Part shown: positions 35,109-47,886 of the stretch, piece by piece
Layout: each line of letters starts with the position of its first letter
Numbering within the stretch: position 1 is the first letter of the stretch
DNA from: Salminus brasiliensis
Taxonomy: Eukaryota; Chordata; Actinopteri; Characiformes; Bryconidae
DNA: 64,000 nucleotides
NCBI RefSeq assembly: GCF_030463535.1
Contig: NC_132899.1
Span: 15,781,490 to 15,845,489 of the forward strand
Direction: 5' to 3'
The notes under the pieces: generated by a model
What the model was told of the DNA's origin: nothing
The model's input: the letters and a program-made list of their open reading frames with translations, nothing else
Database searches by the model: none
Program-made: the position numbers and the translations under genes

Positions 35109-36812
35109 ACAGAGCATTCCATGTCATGCTGCACTACCTCTGTCACTGCCTCTGAGGATATCCCTGCATCTACACATGACTGAGTGTGTGCTGGCACACA
35201 AACACATACACAAATGCAAAGTGAACGGCCTAGACTGCACTGAACTGTAGTGCTCGCTCTGCTTGAGTGTGTGTCTCTTCATTCATTATTCACATTCTTA
35301 GTCATGCGGTCAAGGGATGTTGCATTTTAGGCCCTTGAACTGGCATGTGCTGTACCACTGCACTAGCATTGAACGTTTCTATATGACACTAGAACGTGTT
35401 GAAACAGCAGAAGCACTGAAATTACCTGATTTAAATGTGTTCATATTTCCACATTCATAAAATATCATCACATTCCAAACCTCCAATCATCTTTTATTGT
35501 TTATTTCACTCATATTTAAAGACAGCAGATGCTCTTCACTCCAAAATGACATTGTCGCCCCCTGCTTTTTAAACGTTTTTTTGACACAGTTAAACCAGAG
35601 ACAAATCTGAGATTTAAGCCACATTAAAGCTATACAAACACATCCGTCTCTCCAAGATACATTCAACAACCAAAACTCCTCCCAGTACAACCTAAACGCC
35701 AGTAATAACCTCTGTGCAACGAGCGAATTTGCATATTCCGTCCCACAGAGTAATTGGATTTCAGTCTGACTAACAGATACGCATCTGACTACCAGGTGTA
35801 AACGCACGTGGCTAAAATCCTATCCGGATACAATCCAGAGACTATACACCTGAAGTGGACATCTTGGCAGAGGAAAAAGACAAGGACTATTCACTCTATA
35901 GTGCACTACTTTCAGGTTTTACCATTTTGTAGTGGTGTCTGAAAAACGAAGTGCAGAATTTTCCAGGGCACTTAAATGGACGGTTCTTTAAAGGAACACT
36001 CTGTCTCTATCTGCATTGTCTGCAGCCTTTGGCCAATTACCACGGACAATGAAATGTTTCCCAGTATTTGGTACAAGAACAGAAAGCCTGCTGAGTCAAA
36101 GCCTGCTGATTGGTTTCTATTATAATTGCGTTTGAGGTCAACAGGCTCTCTGTTCTTTTCTAAGTACAAGAAATAGACAAATTATTGTCTACAGTAATCC
36201 ATCATCAGCTACAAGCTACTGTGTTTTACAGGCTGGGATTTGAGTGTTTCTTTAACAAGGCATCCTGAACTTGCATGCAGCCAAAAGAGCATTAGTGAGG
36301 TCCAGTGCTGATGTTGGATGTACCCTCATAATTCTTAATTTTTCCACACACTACTTCGGCACTTCATTCTAGTTTTTAAATAAATAATGACATGGTGGAA
36401 TGTGTTGTGTTATGTTTTGTTGTTCATCTGAGGTTGTATTTAACTAATTTTAAGACCTGCTTTTTACAGTTTTTCTCAGTCGCTTTGGTGCATTTTTCAG
36501 ATTTAGATTCTCATTATGAACAAATGGCAAATACTGTGGCAAAATATTTTGTACTTCTGTCTGCTGTTTCCTACATTATTCATTCATTTTGTCATCAAAA
36601 TCAAAGTGTATTATGCTTTACTCTGCTGATTTGTCCAACCCTCCCCCCAAACATCTAGACTTTATTCCATTGTATAAGTCATTAAATCCAAAAGTGCTGA
36701 ACCTCACTCACTTCAATTAAAATTCTAATTCTAATTCAAACCATGCATTTCACTGATAATAGATTTAGATCAAAAATAATCATTCAATTCTATAAAATAG
36801 CTCAGTAGTGCA
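34441..36812. other. intergenic, no gene recognised
   Basis: Single-copy-looking DNA with a compound microsatellite at 35012-35108. A stretch near 35540-35840 with ACCAGGTGTAAACGCACGTG resembles non-autonomous fish DNA-transposon ends, but I cannot define its borders. Confidence 0.45.
35012..35108. repeat. compound (CA)n(GA)n microsatellite
   Basis: About 73 bases of CA with one T interruption, then 24 bases of GA. Confidence 0.95.
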
Positions 36813-37175
36813 TAAAGCTGGGCGATATAGCAAAAATACCATATGACAATATAAGACTTTTTGTGATCACAATATTGATCACAATACATGTAATCACAGA
36901 TTAAACACATCAGTAATGACAGATTCTCATAAACTACTATTCAGATACTCCACCATACTGAATAGTGAGTGATTGTTATTCAGTATCTGCTGCTCTTCAT
37001 CTAATTAAACCAGTCTAATTACACTGTAATAAAACCTGCAGCTGATCAGTGCTTATTAAGCACCAACAGTATCCTCAATATGCTTAGAAAAGCATATTGT
37101 CATCACCATAAATGTATTAAAATGTATTAAAATGTATCACAATATGATAAAATATCACCATATTGCCCAGCTTTA
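36813..37175. mobile_element. MITE with terminal inverted repeats
   Basis: The left end TAAAGCTGGGCGATAT and the right end ATATTGCCCAGCTTTA are inverted copies with one mismatch, 363 bp apart. The interior is AT-rich with many ATATTG/CAATAT words and is non-coding. If the repeats start at AAGCTGGGC the flanking duplication is TA, as in Tc1/mariner, but the palindromic ends leave this ambiguous. Confidence 0.8.
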
Positions 37176-38441
37176 GAAGTGTATCTCATGAATCTTTACC
37201 TGGCAAGTGCACATAGTCAGAGCACAACAGTGTTACAGTTTCTGACAATGGAAGAAAGGTCTGTCAACAAATTACAGTAGAGTAGTGGAGTAAAAGCATG
37301 AATGTGAATTCTGTCCAGTCTCCCACATACAGTACTGTGTAACTTTGCACTGCTTGTGCATTTATTATCACTGTCATCAAAACCTTAGCCACCAAAATAC
37401 TTAAGAGTTCACTCTTATATGTATAAATGGTACATTAATAGTTTCATATGAATACTGTGCCAATAGAGAATTTAGCAATGAAGAAACCCTGTAATAATCT
37501 ATCTAAATCAATAGTGATCATTTTGACTATCTTGTTCATAATCAATGACCCATAGACTTTTGAGTTACAGGATTTTGCTGGTAATTCATTCTGTGAAGCT
37601 GTTTGTATGAATAGTTTTGAGAAATGCATTAACTGTTTCCCGAATGTTCATGATGATCCGACAAATGCACCAAAGTGACTGGGAAAGGCTGTATTATGTC
37701 CTGATATGTCAAACCATAGAATTCAAAAAGGGTGAATTTATGCACCTTAAAGTTCACAGATCACAAGGGCTGTCTGGACACTTTTGGTCACATAGTGTCG
37801 CTTTGGCTTGTCTTGTCTGGAGTTTCTGCCCCAAAGTCACTAGCTTGTTCATTAACACACGCACATATGAACTCCCAAAAGGACAGTCATGAATGTGTCA
37901 CTCTCTCGTCTGCTGAGAGGAAGGAGAGTCACAGTGACACAGGACACCCACAGGCTTGCACACACTCACAGAGATACACACACACACACAAACACTGATG
38001 TCCACTCTATAACCAAACTATGGTTCATGTCAGAGGATGAAGAACAGCAAAGTAAACATCAGCATGGCAACCTCCCAGCGACTCTGTCAGGAGCGCCGAA
38101 ACGCTCATAAATCTTTGTTGAGTTTACCGTTGCACATATTCACACAATCTCTGATCGCCACACACTCTTTTGTGTACATTCCATGACTTGGCCCTGATAA
38201 TGACACAAAGACCTCCACGGTATAAACCTGAAGGCCACAATGGGGTCTACATACTGTATAAATTTCAAGTTTTGTCAACATGACTCAATGGCCATGTACA
38301 GGTGCTGCATAACTAGAACCTGTCCAGAACGTGTACTGTAAGATCAGCAAGGGGCTGAAGCAGGCAGCAAATGGGCAATAGCATGTGCATCGCTCAGAGC
38401 CATTAGCACTAAACTCTTCTACTGTCTTTTTCCACATCCTC

Positions 38442-38481
<40 letters not shown>

Positions 38482-39440
38482 ACTCTCTTCATCGCTCTCT
38501 CCCTCTCCATCTCTTTAAATCACTTTCTGCATATTACTCTCCACCCTGGGAGGCTCCAGCTGTTAAATATTGCAAAAGAAAGAGGTGAGGGTAGTAAAGT
38601 TGCAGTGTCGCTGCATTATCTGACCACTCTCAAGGAGGAGCTCAGAGCTAAAGGTTTATCGTTACTGCATAAACTTGATGCAATAAGAAAATTTCTCTCC
38701 TGCCTCTGTCTCTATATCTCTCACCCTCTCTCTCTCTCTCCCCCGCCTTTCTCTCGCCCTCTCTCTCTCTCTTCTTCTTCTTCTTCTTTTTCTCGCCTCC
38801 ACTTTCCCTCTGCTGAACTCAGCATCTACTCCTCACTCTTTTTTTTCTTTTCTTTCTCCTCTATTCTGCTGTCTGTGGTGTGGTGTGCGTGTATGAAGCG
38901 GGTCAGTTGGGAGCACGTGGTGAGGGGGAAGCTGCTAACGCGAGCTGAAGTGTGCTGCACTCTGTTACATAAACACACTGTGGGAGGGCCGCAGGACACC
39001 ATCCCACTGGCCTCTGCTGCCACGCGCTGTGGCTAACGTTAAAGCTAACGCTGTCCTGCAGCACACTGTCCTCACAGTCTCCCAATTACAGCCTCTTCCA
39101 CTGCTGGGCTGCTTGATTCTCCAGATAAGGGCAACTGCTGTCACTCAAAGCATTCAGTCGATAATGTGTGAGGCAAAAAAAAAGAAAAAAAAGAATAGGC
39201 ATTAACAAGCTCTCAGTACACACATCATTTACTCTCATCAACACAGAAAGCTGTGTTCTGTAGGACTATACATGGTCTGAGAAATAATTGAAGACAATAT
39301 GATGCTAATCACGTACAGTAGACAAAATAGTATCAATCAATGAATTAATCAATTAAACTTTTATTTATGTAGCACCATTTTGTAATAATATTGTTATGCA
39401 AAGTAAGGCACATTTATGATGAGCAGTAAAAGTAAAGATT
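37176..39440. other. intergenic, no gene recognised
   Basis: Contains short CA tracts near 37975-37992, a (CT)n microsatellite at 38444-38478 and pyrimidine-rich DNA at 38690-38870. Nothing coding recognised. Confidence 0.5.
38444..38478. repeat. (CT)n microsatellite
   Basis: Uninterrupted CT dinucleotides within a longer pyrimidine-rich zone. Confidence 0.93.
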
Positions 39441-39474
39441 TAAAAGCAGACAACCTAAGGAATCCAAAAAAGGC

Positions 39475-40125
<651 letters not shown>

Positions 40126-40214
40126 CCATGGATGCCCTAATGCTCATATCCTTGGATGTCCATGGATGTGAGCTAATATCATCCACTCTAGTGACCATCT
40201 TAACGATATGTAAT

Positions 40215-40460
40215 GTCAGTGCCACTGTTGAAAATCATTTAGAATGTCACATTGCCCTTTCTTACGGACCAGGACCACACAGGATGTCTTCCACAAAACT
40301 GGGATCTTTTCCAGGCTTTTTCAGCACACACCTTCAGTACTCTGGGTTCCATGCCATCCAGCCCTGCAGCCTTGTTCTGCCTGGGTTTCTTCAGCTCTTT
40401 CTTCACCTGGTCAGCTGGGAATGTCAGTCTGGAGAGGTGTCAAGAACTCTGTGTTGGTGA
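40215..40460 (-). pseudogene. LINE reverse-transcriptase fragment
   Basis: The minus strand reads, across frameshifts, QNKAAGLDGMEPRVLKVCA and then KIPVLWKTSCVVLVRKKG. This is the conserved stretch of fish non-LTR retrotransposon reverse transcriptases (K-A-G-D-G ... WKTS-VVPVPKK). The fragment is truncated at both ends and non-functional. The clade (CR1/L2/Rex-like) is not resolved. Confidence 0.65.
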
Positions 40461-41920
40461 GTTGCAGTGTGTAATAGAAAAAAAAAGATCTTTTAGCTTG
40501 TGAACTCCTTTTTAATGTAGTGTAAATATCTAATATTTCTCATTTTTAGATTATTGTAGTATTATTATACAATTAATGAACTTATTTCATACCTTTTTAC
40601 AGTTTTTTTTATTTTATCAAAAGTATCTTTTTGTGTGTCTTATTAGCAAGAAATAATGCAAGAAACTATCTCACTTAACGCAAGTAGAAATACGTTTAGA
40701 CTAGATTTGAATGATTTGACTTGTTAAGATATTATTTTCGGGGATAATGTAATGGCTGCACATTAGTTTACATAACAGAAACAAAGCAAAATCAGTCCAA
40801 AACAAGCAATCAAAGAAATAATGTCTATTCAATAAGTATGTTCTAACCACGGGTTTCTGTTCACAAACCAAAGCCTCGACAGTTTAGCTCCTAAGCTCTT
40901 ACAAAAGAAGGCGTTTTTGAACATTTTTATGCCTACTGCACGACTCTAAACCACCTTCAGAAAATTTGGTGGAACGCTTGCCTCATGCTCTCTCTCCACC
41001 CACACCAGAAGCCTACACTGCTCACTTTTATGACATGCCTCTGCTTTTGAGGAAGGCTGCCTGGCTCTAATGGAACAGGCAGCTCCTGACTCTCCAACCT
41101 ATGAAACATTTATCAGGATTTAAACAGCTGTGCTGTTGTGGACGGCCGCTGATAGGGGTTGAGCCGGAGAGCTGATGCACTCCATCCTGAGCACTGTCCA
41201 TACAGGCAGATATCAGACTCTTGTAGACTTGTTGAAGTAAAACGGATCTCCCAGCTCAGGCTAATGCACACAAGCACACACACACACAGACAACACACAC
41301 TAATGGTGCAAGAGAGATGCACACGTGATTCAGTGTGTGAGTGACTATGTGTTAGAAGAGCATGTGTAGAAAAGCAAACTCACAATTCAAATTACCATTA
41401 CCATTTTGTGTAGTAATGTATAGGACAAATCTTTTAAAAGAATTAAACTTGTATTCTGGTATTATCACAATTCTGACTTTGCATTTTACATAAAACAATT
41501 ATCTTGTTTACATTCCACAAAATCTGTGGAAATTCCTTTTTATAACACTGATGAAGCTTTAAGAGTACACCTGTACCTAGAGGACAATTCAACTCATTGC
41601 TAATATACGTTGTAACCCCCTATGGAATATCTACAGATTTCCACACTAAAACTCAGGGTTCGGACCAGGGTAAAGATTAGTTTAAGTTATGGGTTAAGAT
41701 TCAGGTTTGGATTATGGCTTGGGAGGGTTTGGATTATTATCTTGGGAGGATCAAACTGTGCTACTATGGGAAAATTATTGAATCTAACTAACCCATCTAA
41801 CTCTTTCATACACACAATATGTTCACCTTTTCTAGTTACTGAATTTGGCTACTTTAAGGTGCAGCTATTGCTGACATGGTGAAATATGGCTGTATAATTA
41901 AATATAAAGATAATCCCTGC
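40461..41920. other. intergenic, nothing recognised
   Basis: AT-rich sequence with a short CA tract near 41276-41300. No coding similarity seen. Confidence 0.45.
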
Positions 41921-41929
41921 CAATCCTTG

Positions 41930-42640
41930 AATACAATAGGTAGTCCTGCAGCACTGGGTGCTGGAGCATTGAAACTGTATTCTCTGGAATGATGAAGCAA
42001 ATTTCTTAGTAAAAACGTCCACATTGATTGTTTTTTTATGGTCTTGTAAAAAGGCCCATTACTGTGTTCAAAGGAAATGCAACCTATGGCGACAAAGAAA
42101 AGACCCTTAGAGTCAACTTACAACCTGAGTGACGACTCGTTGCATTACTGTAACCAAGCAAAAACTACAAAAATGTCAAATATAATATGTTACCTGAGTC
42201 TACGCCAAAATCAACACTTTAACCTTAAACCACACCTAAACCTCACCTTAACCATAGTGAAATGAGGAATTCTCCATTAAATTCTTATTTTTAAGCTCCA
42301 AAAGGTTCATAAGCAGCAGGATGTTCTCCAACATTCCCAGCACTGTTTTTTTTTTATTCTTCTTCGAGTACATAACAGGCAGGTTGTGTGAGTGTTTGTG
42401 TGTATTTTGCTCAACAGCACTACCAGCGGATGGTTAAAAAAAAAAAACACCAACTATTTTGCAGTTTTGGAGTGGAACAATCAACCTAAATAAACGTTTC
42501 TGTCAGATCATGTTGTGTGGTGGAATGATTGGAATCAAACCCATACTGCAATTTTTCCAACATATACAAATCCTTTCCAGAAGAAATGTTGGATAAGGTG
42601 GTGTCTACAAACTTTTGGACATATAGCACACTTTACCTCA
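41930..42640 (+). mobile_element. Tc1-like transposon remnants
   Basis: GCATTGAAACTGTATTCTCT with GGAATGATGA (about 41970-42000), and GGTGTCTACAAACTTTTGGA followed by CATATAG (about 42600-42630), resemble an internal and a terminal segment of one Tc1-like fish element. The DNA between them is diverged or unrelated. Confidence 0.45.
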
Positions 42641-43630
42641 TTTATAGATAACAAACAAGGCACTTTACCATAATGTTACGACTTCAGTCTATCATGTTTT
42701 AATGTCTGGTCTAGAAACTGGAAATGATGGATGTCATAAACTCCAAGTCATGAGCATTCTTATAAATGTTTCATGATTTCATGATGTATCATACATTCTT
42801 CACGCAGTGCCATCTGTGAATATGTGTGTGCATACTGTAGCTGCAGCCGAGTGATGAAGTAATGACTTCAGAGGGCTGCAGAAGTTCCACCCTTCGCTCT
42901 GAGAGCACAGCAGTGCTTGGTGTCTCTTCTAGGCAGTTTAAAATAAGTCAATTGATCTAAATTGACTGATGACTAATTTATGTGCTTCTGGCCAGGCAGC
43001 TTTCTCTAGTAGTAGCAGTTGTGGGAGTTCGTTTATTTCATTCAACTACAGTGCTGTTAAGCCTTTCTGATAAGTCCATGCAAAACCATTCATAAGTGAA
43101 GATCATCACCTACATCTCCATTTTGGTAGTCTTATCAGTACATCATCAGCTACAATGGTAAAAGAGGAGTGCTTTGGTTAGGGATGCCCCCTCCGTATCT
43201 CTTTTGCATGGTTTTAATAATGCCATTAAAACTAAATTTTACAAAACTTCTGCATAATTTGTTAATAATAAGTTGTTGAGATGTTAACATGGTTATTTAG
43301 GTTGGTGGTTTGATGTGAAGTGATGGTGATAAGAACCAGGGGTCACAATTTCTACAAAGCAAACATAGCCATTACTATCCAAAATAACCCAATGTAATGT
43401 CAATAATGGCAAAAAAAGGGGTAAACCTAGAAGTATACATTTTCTTTGGACACTGAATGGCTCATAAATGCATATTCTTTACCATTTCAGTTAAATCAGC
43501 ATTTTGTTTGAATTGGTTACCCAGTTCTCATTGGTGGCTTTGTGCAGCTCCACCAGAGTTACATAGTGCAGTAGGGGAGCTCTGGCCCGGAGCAGCAATG
43601 ACAGAAAAGCCATTCTCCCTATTACAAGTC
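42641..43630. other. intergenic, nothing recognised
   Basis: No coding segment or repeat family identified with confidence. Confidence 0.45.
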
Positions 43631-43634
43631 AATG

Positions 43635-43905
43635 ACTCATCACAATGCATTTAAAGCTGTTTTAAGGTCAAACACAATGGATAAAGCACATTTGCTTCAA
43701 TGTAGCTTTTAGCAGCTTTAAACTCTTCAGATGCCTGGGTTCCATCTCCAACATTGTAAACTTTTGATTCTGTAAGATTCTGTAAAATGTAAAGCACTTC
43801 TCTCAATGTATCACACACCCATTCACTCAACTAGGGGCAATTTGGCAGAGCCAATCCACCTACCATGTGTGTTTATGGAAGGTGGGAGTAACCCGGACAC
43901 CTCAT
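43635..43905. repeat. dispersed repeat relics
   Basis: About 43635-43760 shares the CTTCAGATGCCTGG core with the hexd-intron repeat near 1670. About 43825-43900 (GGGGCAATTTGGCAGAGCCA, ATCCACCTACCATGTGTGTT) is a diverged copy of a very common fish dispersed motif (GGGGCAATTTAGAGTAGCCA-type). Confidence 0.5.
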
Positions 43906-43909
43906 ATTG

Positions 43910-44200
43910 CCAATAAAATGGGACTTTCTAAAGCAGCTAAACATGAACCTATTGGCACTATACCTAATGGCAGGCATGGGCTAGAGGGCTATGAATCCCC
44001 CAGCATTGAGCTGTGGAACAGTGGAACCGTGTTCTCTAGATTGATGAGTTGGGGAGTTGGGGATGAGGTGGAGTTACAATCATCCAACATCCTGACCTCA
44101 ACAAAAGCAGAATGAACTCGTTTTTAATACCCTTGGTTTTGGAATAAAACAACGAATGAGCCAGCGTCCCAATACTTTAGTCCATAACTGTGTGTGTCTG
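43910..44200 (+). mobile_element. internally deleted Tc1-like element
   Basis: Starts within transposase-like sequence (ATTGAGCTGTGGAACAGTGG, AACCGTGTTCTCT), jumps to CATCCTGACCTCAAC (the DLN region) and ends in a GCGTCCCAATACTTTAGTCC terminal segment. The transposase core is deleted. An 82-codon open frame here is part of this relic. Confidence 0.6.
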
Positions 44201-44205
44201 CAGTG

Positions 44206-46410
44206 TATGTTCCTGAGTTTGAAAAGTGTTCACAGTTTTTCACATCAGTTACCAATTACTGCTTTTTAGTAATACTGATGCTATGATTAAATGAATACAT
44301 GGATGGATCCTAAAACATCACAAAACAAATCTCTGGCCCTGAGATTCTTATGCACTGTTTTTAGTCTCTGGAAACCTCTCTGCTCAGCTATTAATAACAA
44401 CAACTGAAGGCCTGAATTTGAAGGGCCTATTTTTCATAGCTGGTGAGATTGCCAGTAAAGGAAAGATTAAGCAAAGACCACTAACCAGCTGGCGGTGAGA
44501 AAGGGCACTAACCATTTCCCCTACTGCTCTGCACTGACACCATTTAAGGGAATCAACTGCTCGAAGGAACACTTAACAGCCAATATAAACGTTACCACTT
44601 TGTGGCAACAGTCCTATCTCCAAAGTTTGCTGCACTTTGTATATCACGTTAATGCCTCTTTTAACATTGACTCTTCTCTAACCCTGAATTAGGTTATGAA
44701 CACATGCTATCACAGAGACAATGACACAGAGGAGTTTACCAAGCCAACATAACATGTCCTAATATTAACCAGCAACAGAAGAGGCACGAGTATGGAGGGT
44801 GACCTATTTTTACATAAATGTTGCTTCAAAAAAAGAAAGACCGGTTTAGGGTCTGTGTTTGTGGTTGGGAAGACGAGGGGAGGGGGGGGGGTGTCGGGGG
44901 GGTTAGCTCTAATCAAGTTCTTTCAGTTGGATCACTCATTATTAGTGTAAATTGCCTATTTTTGCCTATACCTAAACTTTGCTGTTGTTGTATGCTAAAT
45001 TTGACCGACTGATTATCTCTCATAAATGACTTATTTACTGATTAAGTCTGTGATTAGTATGTGGGCTTCTTCATGAAGCTAATTTTGTATGATAAATTTA
45101 CCACAGAATTTCCTGTCAGCCTGTGCGTCTGTTTTCACAAGCTGTAAGGCCACAATATTAAGCAACATCAGAGCCTTGTTCATCAGTTTCATTATAGACA
45201 GAAGCTTTAGTACGAAGGCTTTAGTGGAAAATGAAGAACGAGTTTGTTGTTTAAAGCACAGACGATAGTTAGAAGATGTCTTGCTGATTGCTCATGTGTT
45301 AACAGTGAATTAGTACATGTAGCAACAACATACACAGTTTATAGAATTGGACATGTTTGTGGATCATTAAAGAGTCCAAATGCACTACTGTACATTGAAC
45401 CCCCCTCCAACATACCAAAATACCCTGCAGAAACCAGCCATCTTTCTCAGGTATGCTTGTTAAATTGGTGTATTAATCGTAGTTTGAGCACCATTTGAGT
45501 CTGAGCAATTGGTGTTGTTATGTAAAGTAGTTCAGTGGTTTAGTAACAGGTTTTCTTTCATGTTACGTCATTTCAATGCACGTGAGTGTTAGATTACTAA
45601 AGACATGTATGCAACATTATCCATGTACTGTATTAACTTCTCAAGAACCTAATAATTCAGATGATTCAGTGACATTCAGAGTAAAAATACAAAGAACTAG
45701 TTATAATAGATTTAGAGTGTTTGATTTATAGTAGATGTGTGGTCTTTAATATGGAGTCCTGCAAAGAAGTCTCTTAAATTCAACAAATGTATTTTGTAAC
45801 TGAATATGGTTTCCAGATTTCTAGAGCATCAGCATGTAGCTTTCTTTTTTATACAACCAAGTACAAACACCAGAGGATATAAAAAATATTGAAATATTTT
45901 AAATATCATTTTTAATCACTGTAAATCATTATTATTATCTAAAATGATCTCATTATTATATATTCTATAGGCATAACAATTATTTTCAAAGGCAAAAGTC
46001 CTTAACTTTTGCTGTTATTGTTTTTTTTCTGACATTGGTTTCATCTAATCTAGGAAATGTGTAGTCTGGTATATGTTTAGATCACCTATTTTATATGTAA
46101 ATTATATTTTCCAGTAATTATTAGATTTTTACATTTATTACATCCTGATGATGGCAAATAAAAAATGTTAAACATCCAGAGCAATTACATTTCCAGTTCT
46201 TTTCAATATAAATCCAAAACATTTTAGCATACACACACAAAAATAAATATATATGATGCATAAATACATATTTTAATGACTTAGTATAACTGCTTGTTGA
46301 TTTATTGCTCTATCTGCTATATCTGTGTTTTACATCTACTTCTCAGTCCTGAAGTTTGCGTGTAATCATGACTTTGCTGGGTTGCGTCAAATCTCGCGTT
46401 AGTTGGCGTT
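44206..46410. other. intergenic upstream of camk2g
   Basis: AT-rich. A G-run at about 44880-44900 is the only odd composition. Nothing coding recognised. The right part should include distal camk2g regulatory sequence. Confidence 0.45.
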
Positions 46411-46411
46411 A

Positions 46412-46494
46412 TTTTCCCTCCCTCCGTCCCTCCTCCTCCTCCTCCTCCCTCCCCTTCTCTCTTTCCGTCTCTCCCTCCTCCTCCTCCTCCTCCT

Positions 46495-46536
<42 letters not shown>

Positions 46537-46538
46537 CA
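46412..46538 (+). promoter_or_regulatory. polypyrimidine tract in camk2g 5' flank
   Basis: About 127 bases of almost pure pyrimidine on the plus strand: (CCT)n, then CT-rich, then (CCT)n, then (CT)n at 46499-46532, broken only by single Gs. It ends about 100 bp before the camk2g start codon, so it lies in the promoter or 5' UTR. Such tracts are common GA-factor and triplex-prone sites in promoters; a function here is inference. Confidence 0.6.
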
Positions 46539-46636
46539 GCCTTTCTCTCTGGAACACATGAAATTCGGAGGCTCTCCTCCCCAAACACGAGCACAGCAGT
46601 CACCGAAGCGGTTGGAGAACCCCCTCCCCACACAAC

Positions 46637-47137
46637 ATGGCTACAATCGCAACCTCGACCAGGTTTACTGACGAGTACCAGCTTTACGAAGAGCTCGGAA
46701 AGTAAGTGGCTGCAGCACTTCGGCGCCTTCCGCACAACTTCACTCCCTTTTCCTTTAATCCCATTGTTTGTAGTTGGACGTTGACAGAGGCTAGCCGACT
46801 CGCAGGCTGCTCTCGGAGCTCGGCGGGGCTTTGCGGAGCGGACCCGGGGATGTATCGATTCAGTGTTGGTGGTCGCTTGCAGCGCTAGCACGGCGAAACA
46901 CTTCGGCATATGTTGGGTGTTGAGTGTTTACGCCTTTCACTCGAAGAAAGAGAGAAAGGGCTTTGTCACACGGGAAGCTTTTTTTTTTTTTGCTTGGGCT
47001 GCTACTTTTTCGTGTAGGCTTTCTGTCACTTTGCCTAATTAACGACTCTCATTTCTGGTTCGTAGTGCGGAGCCTTCAGGGGTTTAGTGGTGAAGGGGAC
47101 GGGCTGTTTAAATATGCAGCAGTAGTTTAGCTGTGGA

Positions 47138-47170
<33 letters not shown>

Positions 47171-47886
47171 ATTACTACTAATAAATAATAAACCAGGCTG
47201 CTCAGGCAGTGGAATAGTACACTATAGGCTAGTTAGTTAGCTTGGGAAGTGTCAAAAAAGCGCATACACACACATACACAGTCACTCCTCTGTAGGTCTT
47301 TACGGGTCTTGTTGTTGTAAGGTGGGGTTTAAGAGGCTGTGTAAGTGAACAGTGACGTCTGTTCTGGAAATCACGTCTCACTTTTGTAGATGAACAGATG
47401 TTATCATTCCTGGAAACGCTTCTGCCGTCGATTTGTTCATTGAATTAAATTGCTTTCAGACACCGACATATTAGCTAAATAAACCATTTGTATTTGGTTC
47501 AGAATACAAAATTACTATAACCTACAGTGCCTATCCCCCGTAAGGCTGCCCCGTATGTGTGTGGAAGCTCCTCTGCTCACTGACTCCACCACGTCCTGCA
47601 TGCATGTGTAATGGGCCCTCTACGTCAGAGGTAACTGACAGCCTCTCCGTGTTCACACTTGTCAGTTGCATTGCATCCTTATCTTGTGTTTTTTTTTTTG
47701 TTGTTGTTTATTTTTTTCCTAGGGAAATTCAGCATACGCTGTTGATGACCTGCAGTACATTGTCTTGTTTTTTTTTGTGTGTCTTGCTCAGGGGTGCCTT
47801 CTCCGTGGTGCGCAGATGCGTTAAGAAGTCCACAGGCCAGGAATATGCTGCTAAAATTATCAACACAAAGAAACTATCAGCAAGAG
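46637..47886 (+). CDS. camk2g: CaM kinase II gamma, first two coding exons (rest outside window)
   Basis: CaMKII is a calcium/calmodulin-activated Ser/Thr kinase forming 12-meric holoenzymes. Exon 1 is 46637-46701 (donor GTAAGT) and exon 2 is 47792-47886 (acceptor TTGCTCAG, donor GTAAGG); exon 2 is 95 nt, the conserved size in CaMKII genes. Together they code 53 residues and one base: [20 protein letters not shown], then the glycine loop [24 protein letters not shown] with the ATP-anchoring Lys43, and NTKKLSAR. The CVKK stretch after the loop favours gamma over alpha, beta (CVKL/CVKV) and delta (CMKI). Position downstream of sec24c, as in human 10q22, supports this. Start context AACATGG is strong. 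The next expected exon (HQKLEREARICRLLKH) was not found before 64000. Confidence 0.93.
46702..47791 (+). other. camk2g: camk2g intron 1
   Basis: Short 1.1-kb intron with an (ATT)n run at about 47140-47167 and otherwise unremarkable sequence. Confidence 0.85.
47140..47167. repeat. (ATT)n microsatellite
   Basis: About nine ATT units in camk2g intron 1. Confidence 0.9.

Noticed and set aside
34908..35250. Open frames of 69-144 codons with long His-Thr or Cys-Val runs
   Set aside because: Generated by the (CA)n(GA)n microsatellite.
46409..46909. 166-codon Arg/Glu-rich frame on the minus strand
   Set aside because: Produced by the antisense of the CT/CCT tract and the camk2g first exon; not a gene.
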